Assembly (NCBI GenBank): GCA_000818945.1 | Contig: KN805377.1 | Span: forward strand, 173,051-237,050 | DNA length: 64,000 bases | Direction of reading: 5' to 3' | Source of the DNA: Schizochytrium sp. CCTCC M209059 | Lineage: Eukaryota; Sar; Bigyra; Thraustochytrida; Thraustochytriidae | Part shown: piece by piece, positions 50,131 through 60,460 of the stretch | Position numbering within the stretch: the stretch's first letter is position 1 | Layout of the letters: every line of letters starts with the position of its first letter | Translations under genes and position numbers: made by a program | The notes under the pieces: generated by a model | Database searches by the model: none | What the model was told of the DNA's origin: nothing | What the model saw: only the letters and a program-made list of their open reading frames with translations

Positions 50131-52221
50131 TCACGCATCCTTGGCGGCAAGCTTGGCCTCGAGGGTTTGGTACGCTGCAAGAGCGTGCTTGAGCCGCAGC
50201 TTCATTTCGTCGTAGGCGTCTCGAGTGGCTTGGTCCATTCCAGCGACCTGAAGGTCATCAATCTTGTGCTGAAGCTCGGCAACTTCGGTCTCATGTTTAC
50301 GTTGGCGCTGATCGGCTTCAGCCTCGAGAGTGCGTACTTTTTCTAATAGACCGGCCTGGTCAGCTTGAGCTTGAGCAAGTTCGTCTCGAAGGCGCGCACT
50401 CATAGCACGAGCAGCTTCAAGGTCGGCGTTTTGCAAAGAATTGGCGCCGCGCACATTGTCGAGCTGAGTATCGCTTCGCGCAACCTTAGCTTGCGCCTCC
50501 TTGACTTGCTTTTGCATTTCGTGTCGTGCTCCCATGAGCGCAACGATGACGCGGTCTTTGCGCTTGTTCTCGAGCTTTTCTTCTTGCACACGCTTGAGCA
50601 AGTTGCGGAACTTTTCTGAGATGGTTTGCAGTTCGGCTCGAAGGGATCCTGAGCTCGACGCGCGGTCTTCAAGCTGCGCGCAGGCAGTGGCGTACATTTT
50701 GGAGAGCAGCTCAACGTCGAGCGAGAGATGCTCAAAGGATGATGCCGTGGTACGAACAATGTTCTCAACTTGCTCAAGGCGAGGGAGGAACCAAGCGCGC
50801 TCCTCTTGGTGAGCCTTCGTCTCGGCGCAGAGTGCGTCGCGCGCTCGTGACAGTTCGTCGGCAAGCTGGCCATTTGCGAGCAAAAGGTTTGCGTTGCGTT
50901 CGTGCGTGACTTGGAGAGAGTCTTCGAGTTTCAGTAACCGCTGACGCGCCTCCTCGATGCGCAAGAGCTCGCTACCAGCAAGATGTTTTTTATGCGCAGG
51001 GGCACGTTCCTCCTTGAATGAGCGTAGTGCAGTCTCGAGAAGGTTCACTTGTGCCTGTGCTTGGGCGTGTGCCTTGCGAAAGGTTTGTACCTCTTTGCGT
51101 TGGCGCTCGAGCTCGTCGACTATGCTCACGCCTTCACGCGCGTAGCCAAGCGTCTCCACGACACCGACAAGGTGCTGAACTTCCTTGGCGAGAATGACAA
51201 CGAGACGTGTGAGGGGCGAGCTGGTTGCAAAGTACTTGCTCACAAGCGCATTCGTCTCGTCGGACTTGTCTGGGTCGCTGAGACCAAGTTTGTATTCCAT
51301 GGCTGCTTGGTCGGCCATGACGCCTTTTAATACGGAGCAGAGCATGTCCTGATGCTTTGCGACAAGTTGCAAAAGGTTTTCTCGCGATGGCTGGGCTCTC
51401 ACCTGACCATTTTCTTCCAAAGTCCGTCCAGGTCGGATCTGAGGTCCGCCGCTTCGGGGTCGCCCGGAGGGCGGCGGCGACGCAGCAGCAGCATTAGCGG
51501 TATTAGTGGCAGCAGGTCCTCCAGGCCCTACGTCTGCACAGCGCTGTTGCGACGGCTTGGAGTCGTCCGTGGCGAGAGCTAGATCACGCTCGATAGTTTG
51601 CGCGCGCAATTCGGTTGCGGCTGAGGTGCGGGCGGTTTTTGCGCGAAAAAAATCGCCATCTGTGGTGCCGTCTGTACCAAGAAGTTCGCTATCTCCTTGA
51701 GCGTCGCCAAATGCATCTTTTGCATCAGTTCTTCTGTTGTCGTCACCGATGCGGTAAGAGGGTTCGAGCATGATGGCCCCGTTTCCATTGCGGCGCATGT
51801 CTTCGAGCATAAGGTGAAGCGCTCGAATATCAGTTTTGAGATGACCAAGAAAGCGGAGTTCGGCTTGCTCCGTTTCGTCTTGTGGCGTCTTTTGCATAAG
51901 AGAAGCCAAGAGGTGTCCTTGTCGGAGGTCCTTGCAAAACTGGAGCTGGGCATCGATGTGCTGTCCGAAAGCCTTGACGCTTTGTCTCCACATGGCAACT
52001 TGGACTTTTGCCGCCTCGGAGCGCGAGTCTGCATCAAGCTGTTGTTGGAGACCTACGGCTACATCTTTAAAGTTCTTTTGCAGCCTTTTGCCTGTACCGA
52101 GAAGCTCTGCGCCGGCGTAGAGGGTGCCTCTTCGTCTGTCATGGCTGCTCTCATCCGAGGCAGGTTCCCAATTCTCTGGCCGAGACCTTGTGCGCCCCTG
52201 CGCGCGTGGTGTTGTTGTCAT
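50131..52221 (-). CDS. Coiled-coil protein of unknown function
   Basis: 696 residues, ATG at 52221. Not recognised. The N-terminal 170 residues are helical with charged repeats; residues about 215-290 are low complexity (Ala/Pro/Ser). From about 380 to the C-terminus the protein is a nearly continuous coiled coil with Leu/Ala heptads (VNLLETALRSFKEER, LKLEDSLQVTHERNANL, QTLEAKLAAKDA). There is no transmembrane segment, kinase or nucleotide motif. Centrosomal, ciliary or Golgi coiled-coil proteins look like this, but composition alone cannot place it. Confidence 0.65.
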   Translation of the reverse strand: MTTTPRAQGRTRSRPENWEPASDESSHDRRRGTLYAGAELLGTGKRLQKNFKDVAVGLQQQLDADSRSEAAKVQVAMWRQSVKAFGQHIDAQLQFCKDLRQGHLLASLMQKTPQDETEQAELRFLGHLKTDIRALHLMLEDMRRNGNGAIMLEPSYRIGDDNRRTDAKDAFGDAQGDSELLGTDGTTDGDFFRAKTARTSAATELRAQTIERDLALATDDSKPSQQRCADVGPGGPAATNTANAAAASPPPSGRPRSGGPQIRPGRTLEENGQVRAQPSRENLLQLVAKHQDMLCSVLKGVMADQAAMEYKLGLSDPDKSDETNALVSKYFATSSPLTRLVVILAKEVQHLVGVVETLGYAREGVSIVDELERQRKEVQTFRKAHAQAQAQVNLLETALRSFKEERAPAHKKHLAGSELLRIEEARQRLLKLEDSLQVTHERNANLLLANGQLADELSRARDALCAETKAHQEERAWFLPRLEQVENIVRTTASSFEHLSLDVELLSKMYATACAQLEDRASSSGSLRAELQTISEKFRNLLKRVQEEKLENKRKDRVIVALMGARHEMQKQVKEAQAKVARSDTQLDNVRGANSLQNADLEAARAMSARLRDELAQAQADQAGLLEKVRTLEAEADQRQRKHETEVAELQHKIDDLQVAGMDQATRDAYDEMKLRLKHALAAYQTLEAKLAAKDA

Positions 52222-52305
52222 TTTTGCGCGTCAGAGCTTGTGCAGACCACAAGGTCTATTAAGCACGTCTGCGCCCTGCGGCAAACAAGCAAAAAGAGCG
52301 CGCGA

Positions 52306-52357
<52 letters not shown>

Positions 52358-53082
52358 CAAAGCAAGACGAGCACGTAAAAATAAAAAGAAATAAGGTTTG
52401 AACAAGGAAACAAGCATCACGCTACGAAGAGGGGGACAGTAATGTCCTGTCCTTTGCAACGGATTCATTTGCACTCAATCAATGGATGAATGACTTGGAA
52501 GACAAACGTGAGTTTGGTTCTGTTGGTGTCAATGTATGGATGCGTGGATGTATGAATGAGAAAATACTATTTAAGATCAAGGTGAAAAGGCCTAGCAATG
52601 GATATTTGCAGGAATGCGAAATTCACATTCGAAGTAAGAGATGATCGAATCGGCCCGATGCCAAATGCTCTCCAATGAATCTTGATGATTCGGGCAAGCA
52701 CTAACAAGCTGCATCACCAACAAGAATGTGCCATTTTCTTCATGCTTTACATGATTTTAGCGGTTTAAACGTTATTACTGCTGCTGCTGCTGCTGGTGGT
52801 CAGGCACAAAGACGACAGACAAGTGGACATTCATCGACTCAATTATCGACAATGTAAACTCTCGTATGTGTGGGGTAGGTAATGAAGGAAAGCAAGGAAG
52901 AGAAGGATTGGCATTCCTGGCGTCCCCCACTCTCTCCCATGTTTGTAGCAGATAAAGAAGAGTAATTTGCTTTTTTCTTGTAGGTGCGTGATAAGAGCAG
53001 GGGTAACGGGAAAAGGTGGTCGCAGGGTTTTCACTAGAGCTTTTACGGGACTCGTGTCGTGTGCGCGCTAGGTCTTGCGTAC
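52222..53082. other. Intergenic stretch: coiled-coil gene promoter and RAN 3' end
   Basis: About 860 bases between two minus-strand genes. It contains an AG dinucleotide repeat (52321-52356) preceded by a CG-alternating stretch, ATGGATG-like degenerate repeats near 52480-52560, and a CTG run near 52780-52797. No gene is seen. Confidence 0.4.
52321..52356. repeat. (AG)n dinucleotide repeat
   Basis: Eighteen AG units, preceded by a CGCG-alternating tract at about 52299-52318. Confidence 0.95.
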
Positions 53083-54138
53083 TTACAGCTCGTCGTCGTC
53101 GTCAGGGATGGGAACTGCGGCGGCGGCCTGGAGCTCGAGCTCGGCCTGCCGCTGCTGCTCCTCGTCGACAGTGGCCGTTGGCGGTCGCAGGGCAGGAGCA
53201 GCCACGATGTTGAGGTCGGATTGCCCGACGAGTTTTCTGGCGAGCCAGAGGAAGGGCTTCTCAAAGTGGTAGTTACTCTTGGCCGAAATGTCGTAGTAGG
53301 GAAGGTTCTTCTTGCGATGGAAGAGCACCTGTTTGGCCTTGACCTTGCGCTCCTTGATGTCGACCTTGTTTCCGACGAGGACAATGGGAATGACGTCGCA
53401 GACGCGGACGAGGTCACGGTGCCAGTTGGGCACGTGCTTGTAGGTGATGCGGGATGTGACATCGAACATGATGATGGCGCACTCACCTTGAATGTAGTAT
53501 CCGTCCCGGAGGCCGCCGTACTTTTCCTGACCGGCGGTATCCCACACGTTAAACTTAATTTTGCCGTGGTTGGTGTGAAAGTCGAGCGGGTGCACCTCGA
53601 CACCGAGGGTGGCTACATACTTCTTCTCGAACTCGCCCGTCAGGTGGCGCTTCACAAAGGTCGTCTTACCGACGCCGCCATCACCCACAAGGATGAGCTT
53701 GAATTCGGGGACCACCTCCTGCGTCTGTGATGGAAGATAAAGGAAAGGGCACCAATCAAAGTTGGGGGTTTTCTTGATGTCAGTTTCTTCCTGTCCGCTC
53801 TACATACATGTCTCTGTCCATTCATCCATCCATCCATCCATCTAATCATCTAGCACTCTTTTTCTCTTTCTCACGCTTCCTTTATATTGCTTTCTGCGAA
53901 CAAAATGGGAACACATTTGGATTCTGGCTTTCCTCGCCCCACTTTCGCTTTGCATATAACGCTTGTGCGCATCCATGATCCAGTCGTAGCCTGAATTATG
54001 GATGCACATGTAGAGAAAGCAAAAAGAACCTTCCTTCTAAATCCGCTCAAACTTATCACTCTCTCTCTCTTTCTCTTTAATATTCTCTCCGTCTCTTTCT
54101 TCTGAGTCAATATTCACTGGCCGATGCCCACGTACCAT
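53083..54138 (-). CDS. RAN: GTPase RAN (two exons, first codes only Met)
   Basis: Spliced from complement(54136..54138, 53083..53724), 214 residues. The body frame has no ATG near its start (only GTG at 53715); a CATCACAG acceptor at 53725 and, 411 bases upstream, AAAATG followed directly by GTACGT give M|TQEVVPEFKLILVG. RAN drives nuclear transport and spindle assembly. All signature strings are present: P-loop GDGGVGKT, WDTAGQEKYGGLRDGYYI, NKVDIKERKV, DISAKSNYHFEKPFLWLARKL and the acidic C-terminal DDDDEL that RAN uses to switch with RanBP1. Length is normal. The single-Met first exon is my inference from splice signals. It is divergent from PHF5A. Confidence 0.93.
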
Positions 54139-54709
54139 TTTTGCGTCCAGAAAAAGGCTAGCGTGCTGAGTCGTCGCTGGTGCCTCGCTTGTATGCTGCG
54201 CGTGGTCGTCCCAAAGTAGAAAGCTCGTCAGTCAGCGGTGTGTTCTCGTCGAAAGCGTGCGACGGCGCGTCCTTCGTTGCCGCGTTCGTTCGCCGGTTGG
54301 CTCTCGCCGGCCCACTCTCGCGCCTTCGGCGACAGCTCCGCGCCCCCGCGCAGGCGGCTGCGACGAGCGAGTGAGGGGGTGGGGGGAGGAGGGGAGGGAC
54401 CGCGGTCAGGGAGCCAGGAGGCAATCATCGGCGCGGCGCGCGAGGCCGTCGGTCGGCGAGCGAGCGGTCTCCGCCATGCCACGCCCGGCTGGATGAATGC
54501 GGGAAAGAAGGAAAGAAGCATGGCGCCAGCGAAGCCATGCCTGCGCGCTCCTGTCCCGCTCCTCGCGGCGGGGGCGGGCGCTCTGCGAAGCGGGGGCGTC
54601 AAAAACGGCGCGCGCAGCGAGCGCCGAGCGCCAGCGAGCGGCCGCGGCCGCGGCCGACGGCCTTTCGGGGCCCTTTGCCACCGCCGCCACCACTGGGTTA
54701 TCGGGCGCC

Positions 54710-54858
54710 GCAAGTGGCCCATGCACACGACCAAGTCGGCCTTTCGCGCCCCTTCCTTGCTGCGCCTCGCCTCTCCGCCAGCGGTTGGCGCCCAGCCGCA
54801 AGTGCGCGAATCGCGCGCCGCAAGTCGGGAATACGCATCGACAAGTCGCCTATCGCCC
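54710..54858 (+). promoter_or_regulatory. Phased CAAGT element array, five copies
   Basis: CAAGT occurs at 54711, 54732, 54799, 54821 and 54842 on the plus strand; spacings are 21, 67, 22 and 21 bases, near two helical turns or a multiple. Extended copies read GCAAGTGCGCGAATCGC, GCAAGTCGGGAATACGC and ACAAGTCGCCTATCGCC, matching the HDAC-promoter elements at 11202-11258. They point toward PHF5A. Confidence 0.55.
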
Positions 54859-55334
54859 TTGCGCTAGTGCGCGCTGGTTTTCGAGAAGAACGGCCGCTGG
54901 CCGGCCCCCAGCCAACCTCCGGGAAGAGAACGGGAACAAGAGAACGAACACAGAACGAACGCGGAACGCGATGGGACAGAGACGTGGAAGAGGATATCCT
55001 AGTCTAACGGCCGTGACGGTTTTTTCTTTTTGCGCTTTTTTGCAGTTCTTTTGTTTTGGTTCGAGCTGACCGTGACGGATGACTTGAACAGGCGGCCTGC
55101 CTGGCCTGCGACGCCGAGACTTCGGGCGACACGACTAGCTTGCAAGGAAGAGCACGACATTCACGCCAGTAATGACAAGGCAAGCAAGCGACAGCGAGTC
55201 TCATTCTGTAAAATGGAGTCCGGGCTCCGACTCGATCGACAGGGGTTTTGAGAACTTCGGTGCAAACTTGCGCCGAAGAGTTGGCGTAACGAGATAGGGA
55301 ACAAAGGGAACGTTGGGCTGAGGGGAGTTCTAAA

Positions 55335-55353
55335 ATAGGCCTAGGCCTAAAAT
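55335..55353. repeat. TAGGCC palindromic repeat, copy 4
   Basis: ATAGGCCTAGGCCTAAAAT, 254 bases upstream of the PHF5A ATG. Confidence 0.75.
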
Positions 55354-55606
55354 CGAATGAAAATGAAAATGAAAATAAAAAATAAAAAATAAAAAATAAA
55401 AAAAGAAATTGAAGCAGAATCGAGCAGAACAACAAGAAGAAAGAAGCGGTGCGGTGGAGCAAGCTGCCCGTGGTGGAGGAATTGTTGAGCTGTCGGCGCA
55501 GCGCTGCGCGTATCGCTTGCGCCCGTGGACGTAGTGCGCGCGTCTGCTTTCTCATTTTCCAGTGGGAAGGTCCTTCCGAGGAGCAAAGGACTGGAGGGAA
55601 ACCTAG

Positions 55607-55942
55607 ATGTCGGCCAAACACCACACAGACTTGGTGCTATGCAGGAAGCTTGCGGGCGTCGCCGTGGCCAAAGTCTGCGATAAGCACGATGGTCAGTGCC
55701 CGATTTGTGACTCCTTCGTGAGGCCAGACACGTTGGTTCACGTCTGTGATGAGCACAACTACGGCTCCATGCAAGGAAAGTGTATTATCTGCAACGCCCC
55801 TGGGACCTCCGAGGCGTACTATTGTAAAGAATGCGTCTTGCAGGAGAAAGATCGCGATGGTTGCCCCAAAGTGATCAATCTAGGCTCGTCTCGCGCCGAC
55901 AACTTTTACGAGCAGCAAAAATATGGCTTTTCGAGGCGATGA
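55607..55942 (+). CDS. PHF5A: Splicing factor PHF5A/Rds3 (SF3b subunit)
   Basis: 111 residues, single exon, normal length. It is the zinc-knot subunit of SF3b in the U2 snRNP, holding the branch-point region with SF3B1. Signature strings: HHTDLVLCRK, CPICDSFVRP, AYYCKECVLQEKDRDGCPK, NLGSSRADNFYE. Differences from the very conserved family: the Cys at the second position of two CxxC pairs is His here (CDKH, His27; CDEH, His50), and the Tyr of DSYVRP, part of the branch-site adenosine/splice-modulator pocket in human SF3b, is Phe37. His can still bind zinc, so the protein is probably functional. Confidence 0.97.
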   Translation: MSAKHHTDLVLCRKLAGVAVAKVCDKHDGQCPICDSFVRPDTLVHVCDEHNYGSMQGKCIICNAPGTSEAYYCKECVLQEKDRDGCPKVINLGSSRADNFYEQQKYGFSRR

Positions 55943-57310
55943 TTGCACATCCTTTTCCTCTCTACACAATGACTAGGATCTTGCGCTCGCAGAATCGTCA
56001 CTTGTGCAATCTGCATTGAAGATAGTGTGACATTGAGTGGTGTTGTATCAGCTCAACACCGCGTGGAGCTAGGCTACTTCCGCGACTTGTAATACGTTGC
56101 AGAGGGCAATGACAACTCGGGAACTGCTAGGGTTTGTTTTTCCATTGCGAAAATTCTCTTTGCTAAGCACTGGCGCTGCTTGTGCTGGATTGCATTTGGA
56201 CGACATAGCTCCACTCGTCCCTGCTTTTCAATTTCTGAAAGAATTTGTTCACATCAATGTCTTTGTTTGAAGCTAAAGTGCAGGCACGTCTCCTGAACGT
56301 GCAATGGTGCATCTCATCTCGTTTCTCCGAGATGGACCGGCATTGTATTGACAACAACAAAAAATCTGTTCTCACGTGCTCATCGTTTTGACGAAAAAGC
56401 TCACGCGCGAGCAATCGCATGGCCCATTGCCGTCAATTCTCGTTGCGACAAAAAGAAACAACTCGGCTTCTTTGTGCATACGCCCGTCGGAAGGGAGCAG
56501 GCATTGAATTCTATGCACAGGGCAGACTTTTCTCGCGCAGAAAGTTTGAGCACGCGCGCTATATATCGGAGGCCACCCGTTCAAGAGATCAAGTACAACT
56601 TCTTGCGCGGCCGCATGGTCTTGCTCGTCCTGGCATTATGTATAAAATACACACGATTTTCTTTGTAGTGCTATTACTTTCGCGCCAATCAGCGTGGGAC
56701 TTTAATTTTTTGTGCACTTCGCCCGTCCTCACTGCAATCCGATCCTTTTGAACAATGCAAGACGTTGAAGGGTCCGATTGACAGTGATGGGAGGGAGTGA
56801 GTTTAACGGTATAGTAGCAGTGAAGCAAAGACCCCGTCGCGCCGAGAACTCGCTGGGCTGAGCTCACTTCAACTATACCGGAAACTATGATGTAGCGAGA
56901 ATCTGTTGTGCAGACCCCCGGTAATCAAAAATAGGCTAGCAACTTGAAGAGTGCACGGGAGAATGTGGGATGGTTTTCGTCAAGTGAGCAGGCCTCGAAT
57001 CGACGCAAGCCAGGCAAGGCCCTGAATCGTGCCATGAGTCGTAGCTCGAAGAAGGAGAAGACGCTGCGAAGTGAATGCCACGAGCGCTGAGGTAATTCGC
57101 ACGCACACTGCATCGTCCACAGACGGCGGCCCGACTTGGACTAGGGACGACATGAGTGCGGATTTCGCGCGCGCGTGCAGCAGCAGCCGAGCGACTAATT
57201 GCAAAGAGATTGGGACTATTCAAGAGCCCGGGACCTGCCAAGGATGCTGGGACTGTCAAGGCGGCTGCTAACAAAGGTGTTATGGAGAAAAACCACATTC
57301 TTTTGGCAAA
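55943..57310. other. Stretch without a secure gene
   Basis: About 1.4 kb downstream of PHF5A. ORFs on both strands are short and mutually overlapping, and none resembles a known protein. It may hold the 5' part of the unidentified region that follows. Confidence 0.35.
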
Positions 57311-57717
57311 ATGCAAAACGCTCCAGACCCAGACACAGAGCGCAAGGTTAGACAACTTTTTGGCCTTGACACGCGATCCAAGCCCGCGGCGCTGCACGAG
57401 ATTCGATGGAAAGCTCCTTTACAGAGATTGTGTACCGCAGCAGGCCTTGAACAAAAGTGGAACCCGTATCGGCGCCTTCAGGAATCTTTATGCCTTTCTT
57501 CGAGTCGCGACCGCGAATGGACTCGACAACGAAATGACATTCTAGTCTTCGGACCTTTAAGAAGGCACCAATATGGCCGCGTTTGTCGGTTGCATTCTTT
57601 CTTTCGCAGACCTTCTCGTTGCCAAGGCTAGGAAAAAGTCGCCCGGAAAGACTATCGCGGAAAAAATTGCAGGCGATGTAAAAGGCGAGATAATTGCGGA
57701 GTTCAGTGTGGACTTGG
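57311..57717 (+). other. Unassigned coding-like fragments in shifting frames
   Basis: Plausible peptide strings appear in different plus-strand frames: from 57311 MQNAPDPDTERKVRQLFG... to about 57465, then in another frame SAPSGIFMPFFESRPRMDS near 57475-57540, then DLLVAKARKKSPGKTIAEK near 57607-57665. A pyrimidine-rich acceptor-like site (ATTCTTTCTTTCGCAG) ends at 57610. It could be an intron-rich gene or a decayed one. Minus-strand frames also stay open here. I do not recognise a product. Confidence 0.2.
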
Positions 57718-57721
57718 TAGA

Positions 57722-58395
57722 GGGCCTGACAGTAACAACGACTGCTGCCACGATTGTTGCTCAGACACTTGCGATGGCTTGTGCTGCTGCTATAAAGGCT
57801 TCGTTGCTGTGCTATGCGCGGGGACGATTTCCTTTTGTCACAATCTTGGCAACGAAGGCAACTGGTTTGATACCTGAACCGAAGATTGGGATACTTGCTG
57901 CTCTGGCACGATAACGTGGGATGCTGCAAACTAGCCACCGTTCATTTCTGCGATGTACTTTCCGGGTTTTGTTTCATGTGCACTGCAACTTGCTGCATTC
58001 TGTCAGGCACGATGACGGAATGCTGCTTTACCGGATGCTGCCAAGTTGCATGTGATGTTGACGAGCATGCTGTCTGCGGCGAAGCTTGCTGCACTGGCAC
58101 CGACCCTTGCTGCAACGAGACCGATCAATGCTGTTAGGCGACTTGCGTTTGCTGCTTTACGTGTGCCACCTGTGAATGTGGTGAAGATGGTGGTGGTAGT
58201 AGTGGTACTATCGATGCCGCCGTGCGAGGTGGGCAGCCGCAGGTTGGCGTTGGATCCAGCGGGAATGATGACAACTGCTGCGCAGGTTGTGTAGACTGTT
58301 GCGAAGGTTGTGGAGACTGCTGCACAGATTGTGGAGACAGACTGCTGCGTTGGTGTAAATTGCTGTTAATTGAAAGAAATTTCTCTGTGTGCTGA
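57722..58395 (+). pseudogene. Broken cysteine-rich reading frames
   Basis: Three consecutive segments encode strikingly Cys-Cys-rich peptide. 57722-57871: DSNNDCCHDCCSDTCDG, LCCCYKGF, then TGA. A second frame from about 57886 to 58137: CTATCCILSG, TECCFTGCCQVACDV, GEACCTGTDPCCNETDQCC, then TAG. The same frame after the TAG: ATCVCCFTCATCECGEDGGG, later DNCCAGCVDCCEGCGDCC, TDCGD, ending at a TGA (58393-58395). The composition is too consistent across the breaks to be chance, so I read this as one Cys-rich gene either interrupted by one frameshift and two stops, or split by introns I cannot define. The family is not recognised. Confidence 0.4.
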
Positions 58396-58729
58396 TGATC
58401 AATTCTTCATTCTTTTTGGCTGGAGAGTGATAATCGACCAGCTAGCGAGAAGCAAAGGAGGCTTAGGCTATTGAAAGTTTTCTCAATCATGGAGTTACAT
58501 GAGTGCACGCATATGAGGTCGCCGCATGTGTGCTCCGCGCTCCTTTGCGCGACGTGTCCATTTGCTTTGCGCCCCCTTCTTCTTCCCTCGTTTCTGTGTG
58601 TATGCTTGGTATTGACCGCCGATCGACCTTACACCCGATTCCTTTTGTAAAGTGCGAGTTGTGTCCACAATCCAATTCGATCCGTCCGTGCACATTTCCT
58701 CCTACACCTGGCGGGCTCCCTAGCAAGTT

Positions 58730-58768
58730 GCAGCTGGCACCAGTGCAGCTGGCACCAGTGCAGCTGGC
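58730..58768. repeat. 15-bp tandem repeat, about 2.6 copies
   Basis: Unit GCAGCTGGCACCAGT repeated perfectly. Confidence 0.9.
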
Positions 58769-59535
58769 TGTCCGAGCGCGTTGTCCTTGCCACGCGATCC
58801 AATATTTCTCGCCTCCGCCGGATTCGCCGGCACTGTCATAGCCTTACTACCGCCAGTGCCAAGCCTCCGACCGTGATAGAGTCCACAGTTTCCGAATGAC
58901 GATGCAGTGGTGGTGACCTGCCACTGCCACAGCCACTGCCTCTGCCTCTGCTGCCGCCATCGTGCCAGCATAGCTGCCGATGCCTGTAGCTGCAGCTTCG
59001 TACCGCGAGCCAAAAAGGACGCTCCGGCAAGGTTCGCTTCGTCGGTCGCGGCGACAGACTTGGGCCTACACAGTAAACAAGCAAACTGTGGCAAGCAGAC
59101 CCCGTCGCAACCGCGACCGCAACCGCGACCGCCTGGCGCTGGCTGGCCGTCTGGCAGTGGCTGTCTTCCTCCGCGCCGCGCGCATCAGGCAGCGGGCAGC
59201 AGCGGGCAGCTGCAGGCAGCTGATCGATCGCCGAGCCGAGCCGGGGTCGTCGTGGGCGTCGCCTCCTCCGCGCCGTGCGTGCGCACGCGCCGGCGCGTGC
59301 AGTGCGCAGAGCGCGGGCAAAAGCGGCGGGGCGGGCCCCGGATCGCGCGGACGCGGGGCAAAAGCCTGTCCAGGGCCGCCCTGTGTCTCCGCATTCACGC
59401 TTCTCTTTGCGCAGCGGCGGAGACCCAGGCCGAGTCCTCGCCGGCGACCTCGCGGCGGCGGCGGCGGCGGCGGCAGCGCGGCGCGCACGCAGGGCGGCGG
59501 CGGCGGCGAGAGCGAGAGCGCGCACGCGGACGCGG

Positions 59536-60155
59536 NNNNNNNNNNNNNNNNNNNNNNNNNNNNNNNNNNNNNNNNNNNNNNNNNNNNNNNNNNNNNNNNN
59601 NNNNNNNNNNNNNNNNNNNNNNNNNNNNNNNNNNNNNNNNNNNNNNNNNNNNNNNNNNNNNNNNNNNNNNNNNNNNNNNNNNNNNNNNNNNNNNNNNNNN
59701 NNNNNNNNNNNNNNNNNNNNNNNNNNNNNNNNNNNNNNNNNNNNNNNNNNNNNNNNNNNNNNNNNNNNNNNNNNNNNNNNNNNNNNNNNNNNNNNNNNNN
59801 NNNNNNNNNNNNNNNNNNNNNNNNNNNNNNNNNNNNNNNNNNNNNNNNNNNNNNNNNNNNNNNNNNNNNNNNNNNNNNNNNNNNNNNNNNNNNNNNNNNN
59901 NNNNNNNNNNNNNNNNNNNNNNNNNNNNNNNNNNNNNNNNNNNNNNNNNNNNNNNNNNNNNNNNNNNNNNNNNNNNNNNNNNNNNNNNNNNNNNNNNNNN
60001 NNNNNNNNNNNNNNNNNNNNNNNNNNNNNNNNNNNNNNNNNNNNNNNNNNNNNNNNNNNNNNNNNNNNNNNNNNNNNNNNNNNNNNNNNNNNNNNNNNNN
60101 NNNNNNNNNNNNNNNNNNNNNNNNNNNNNNNNNNNNNNNNNNNNNNNNNNNNNNN
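59536..60155. other. Assembly gap (620 N)
   Basis: Run of N between the gene-poor region and the poly(A) polymerase leader. Confidence 0.99.
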
Positions 60156-60348
60156 GGAAGCTTTGCGAGCGCGCCCAAGGCAAGCAAGCAAAGCGAAGCA
60201 AGCAACGCAAGCAAGCGTGAACGGCCTCGCCCCTCTGTGCGGCAGCAGCGACCGTCGCGCACCAGCCCCTTGCCACTTGCGAGGCGAGAGCGGCGCCAGG
60301 AAGGCAGACCGCTGGGCAGAGGCAGCTAGCTCTGCAGAACTTGTTGCT

Positions 60349-60460
60349 GGCTTGCTTGCTGGCTTGCCTGCTTGCTTGCTTGCTGGCTTGCTTGCTTGCT
60401 TGCGTGTAACGCAAAGCGACGAAGCAAAGCAAAGTAAAGCAAAGCAAAGCAAAGCAAAGC
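60349..60460. repeat. (CTTG)n, (CTGG) and (AAAGC)n microsatellites
   Basis: 60349-60406 is CTTG interrupted by CTGG; 60425-60460 is AAAGC. Similar CTTG tracts lie in other promoters of the window. Confidence 0.8.

Larger units (their letters stand above)
54139..55606. promoter_or_regulatory. Large divergent promoter between RAN and PHF5A
   Basis: About 1.47 kb with no convincing coding sequence despite many GC-driven ORFs. It includes the GCAAGT array (54710-54858), a TAGGCC repeat (55335-55353) and an A-rich AAATAAAA repeat (55355-55405). Confidence 0.5.

Noticed and set aside
53713..53715. RAN start at 53715
   Set aside because: The codon is GTG and would drop conserved N-terminal residues; a splice acceptor just upstream explains the missing ATG.
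56936..57397. Minus-strand 153-codon ORF
   Set aside because: Overlaps coding-like plus-strand frames, no conserved motif, composition looks antisense.
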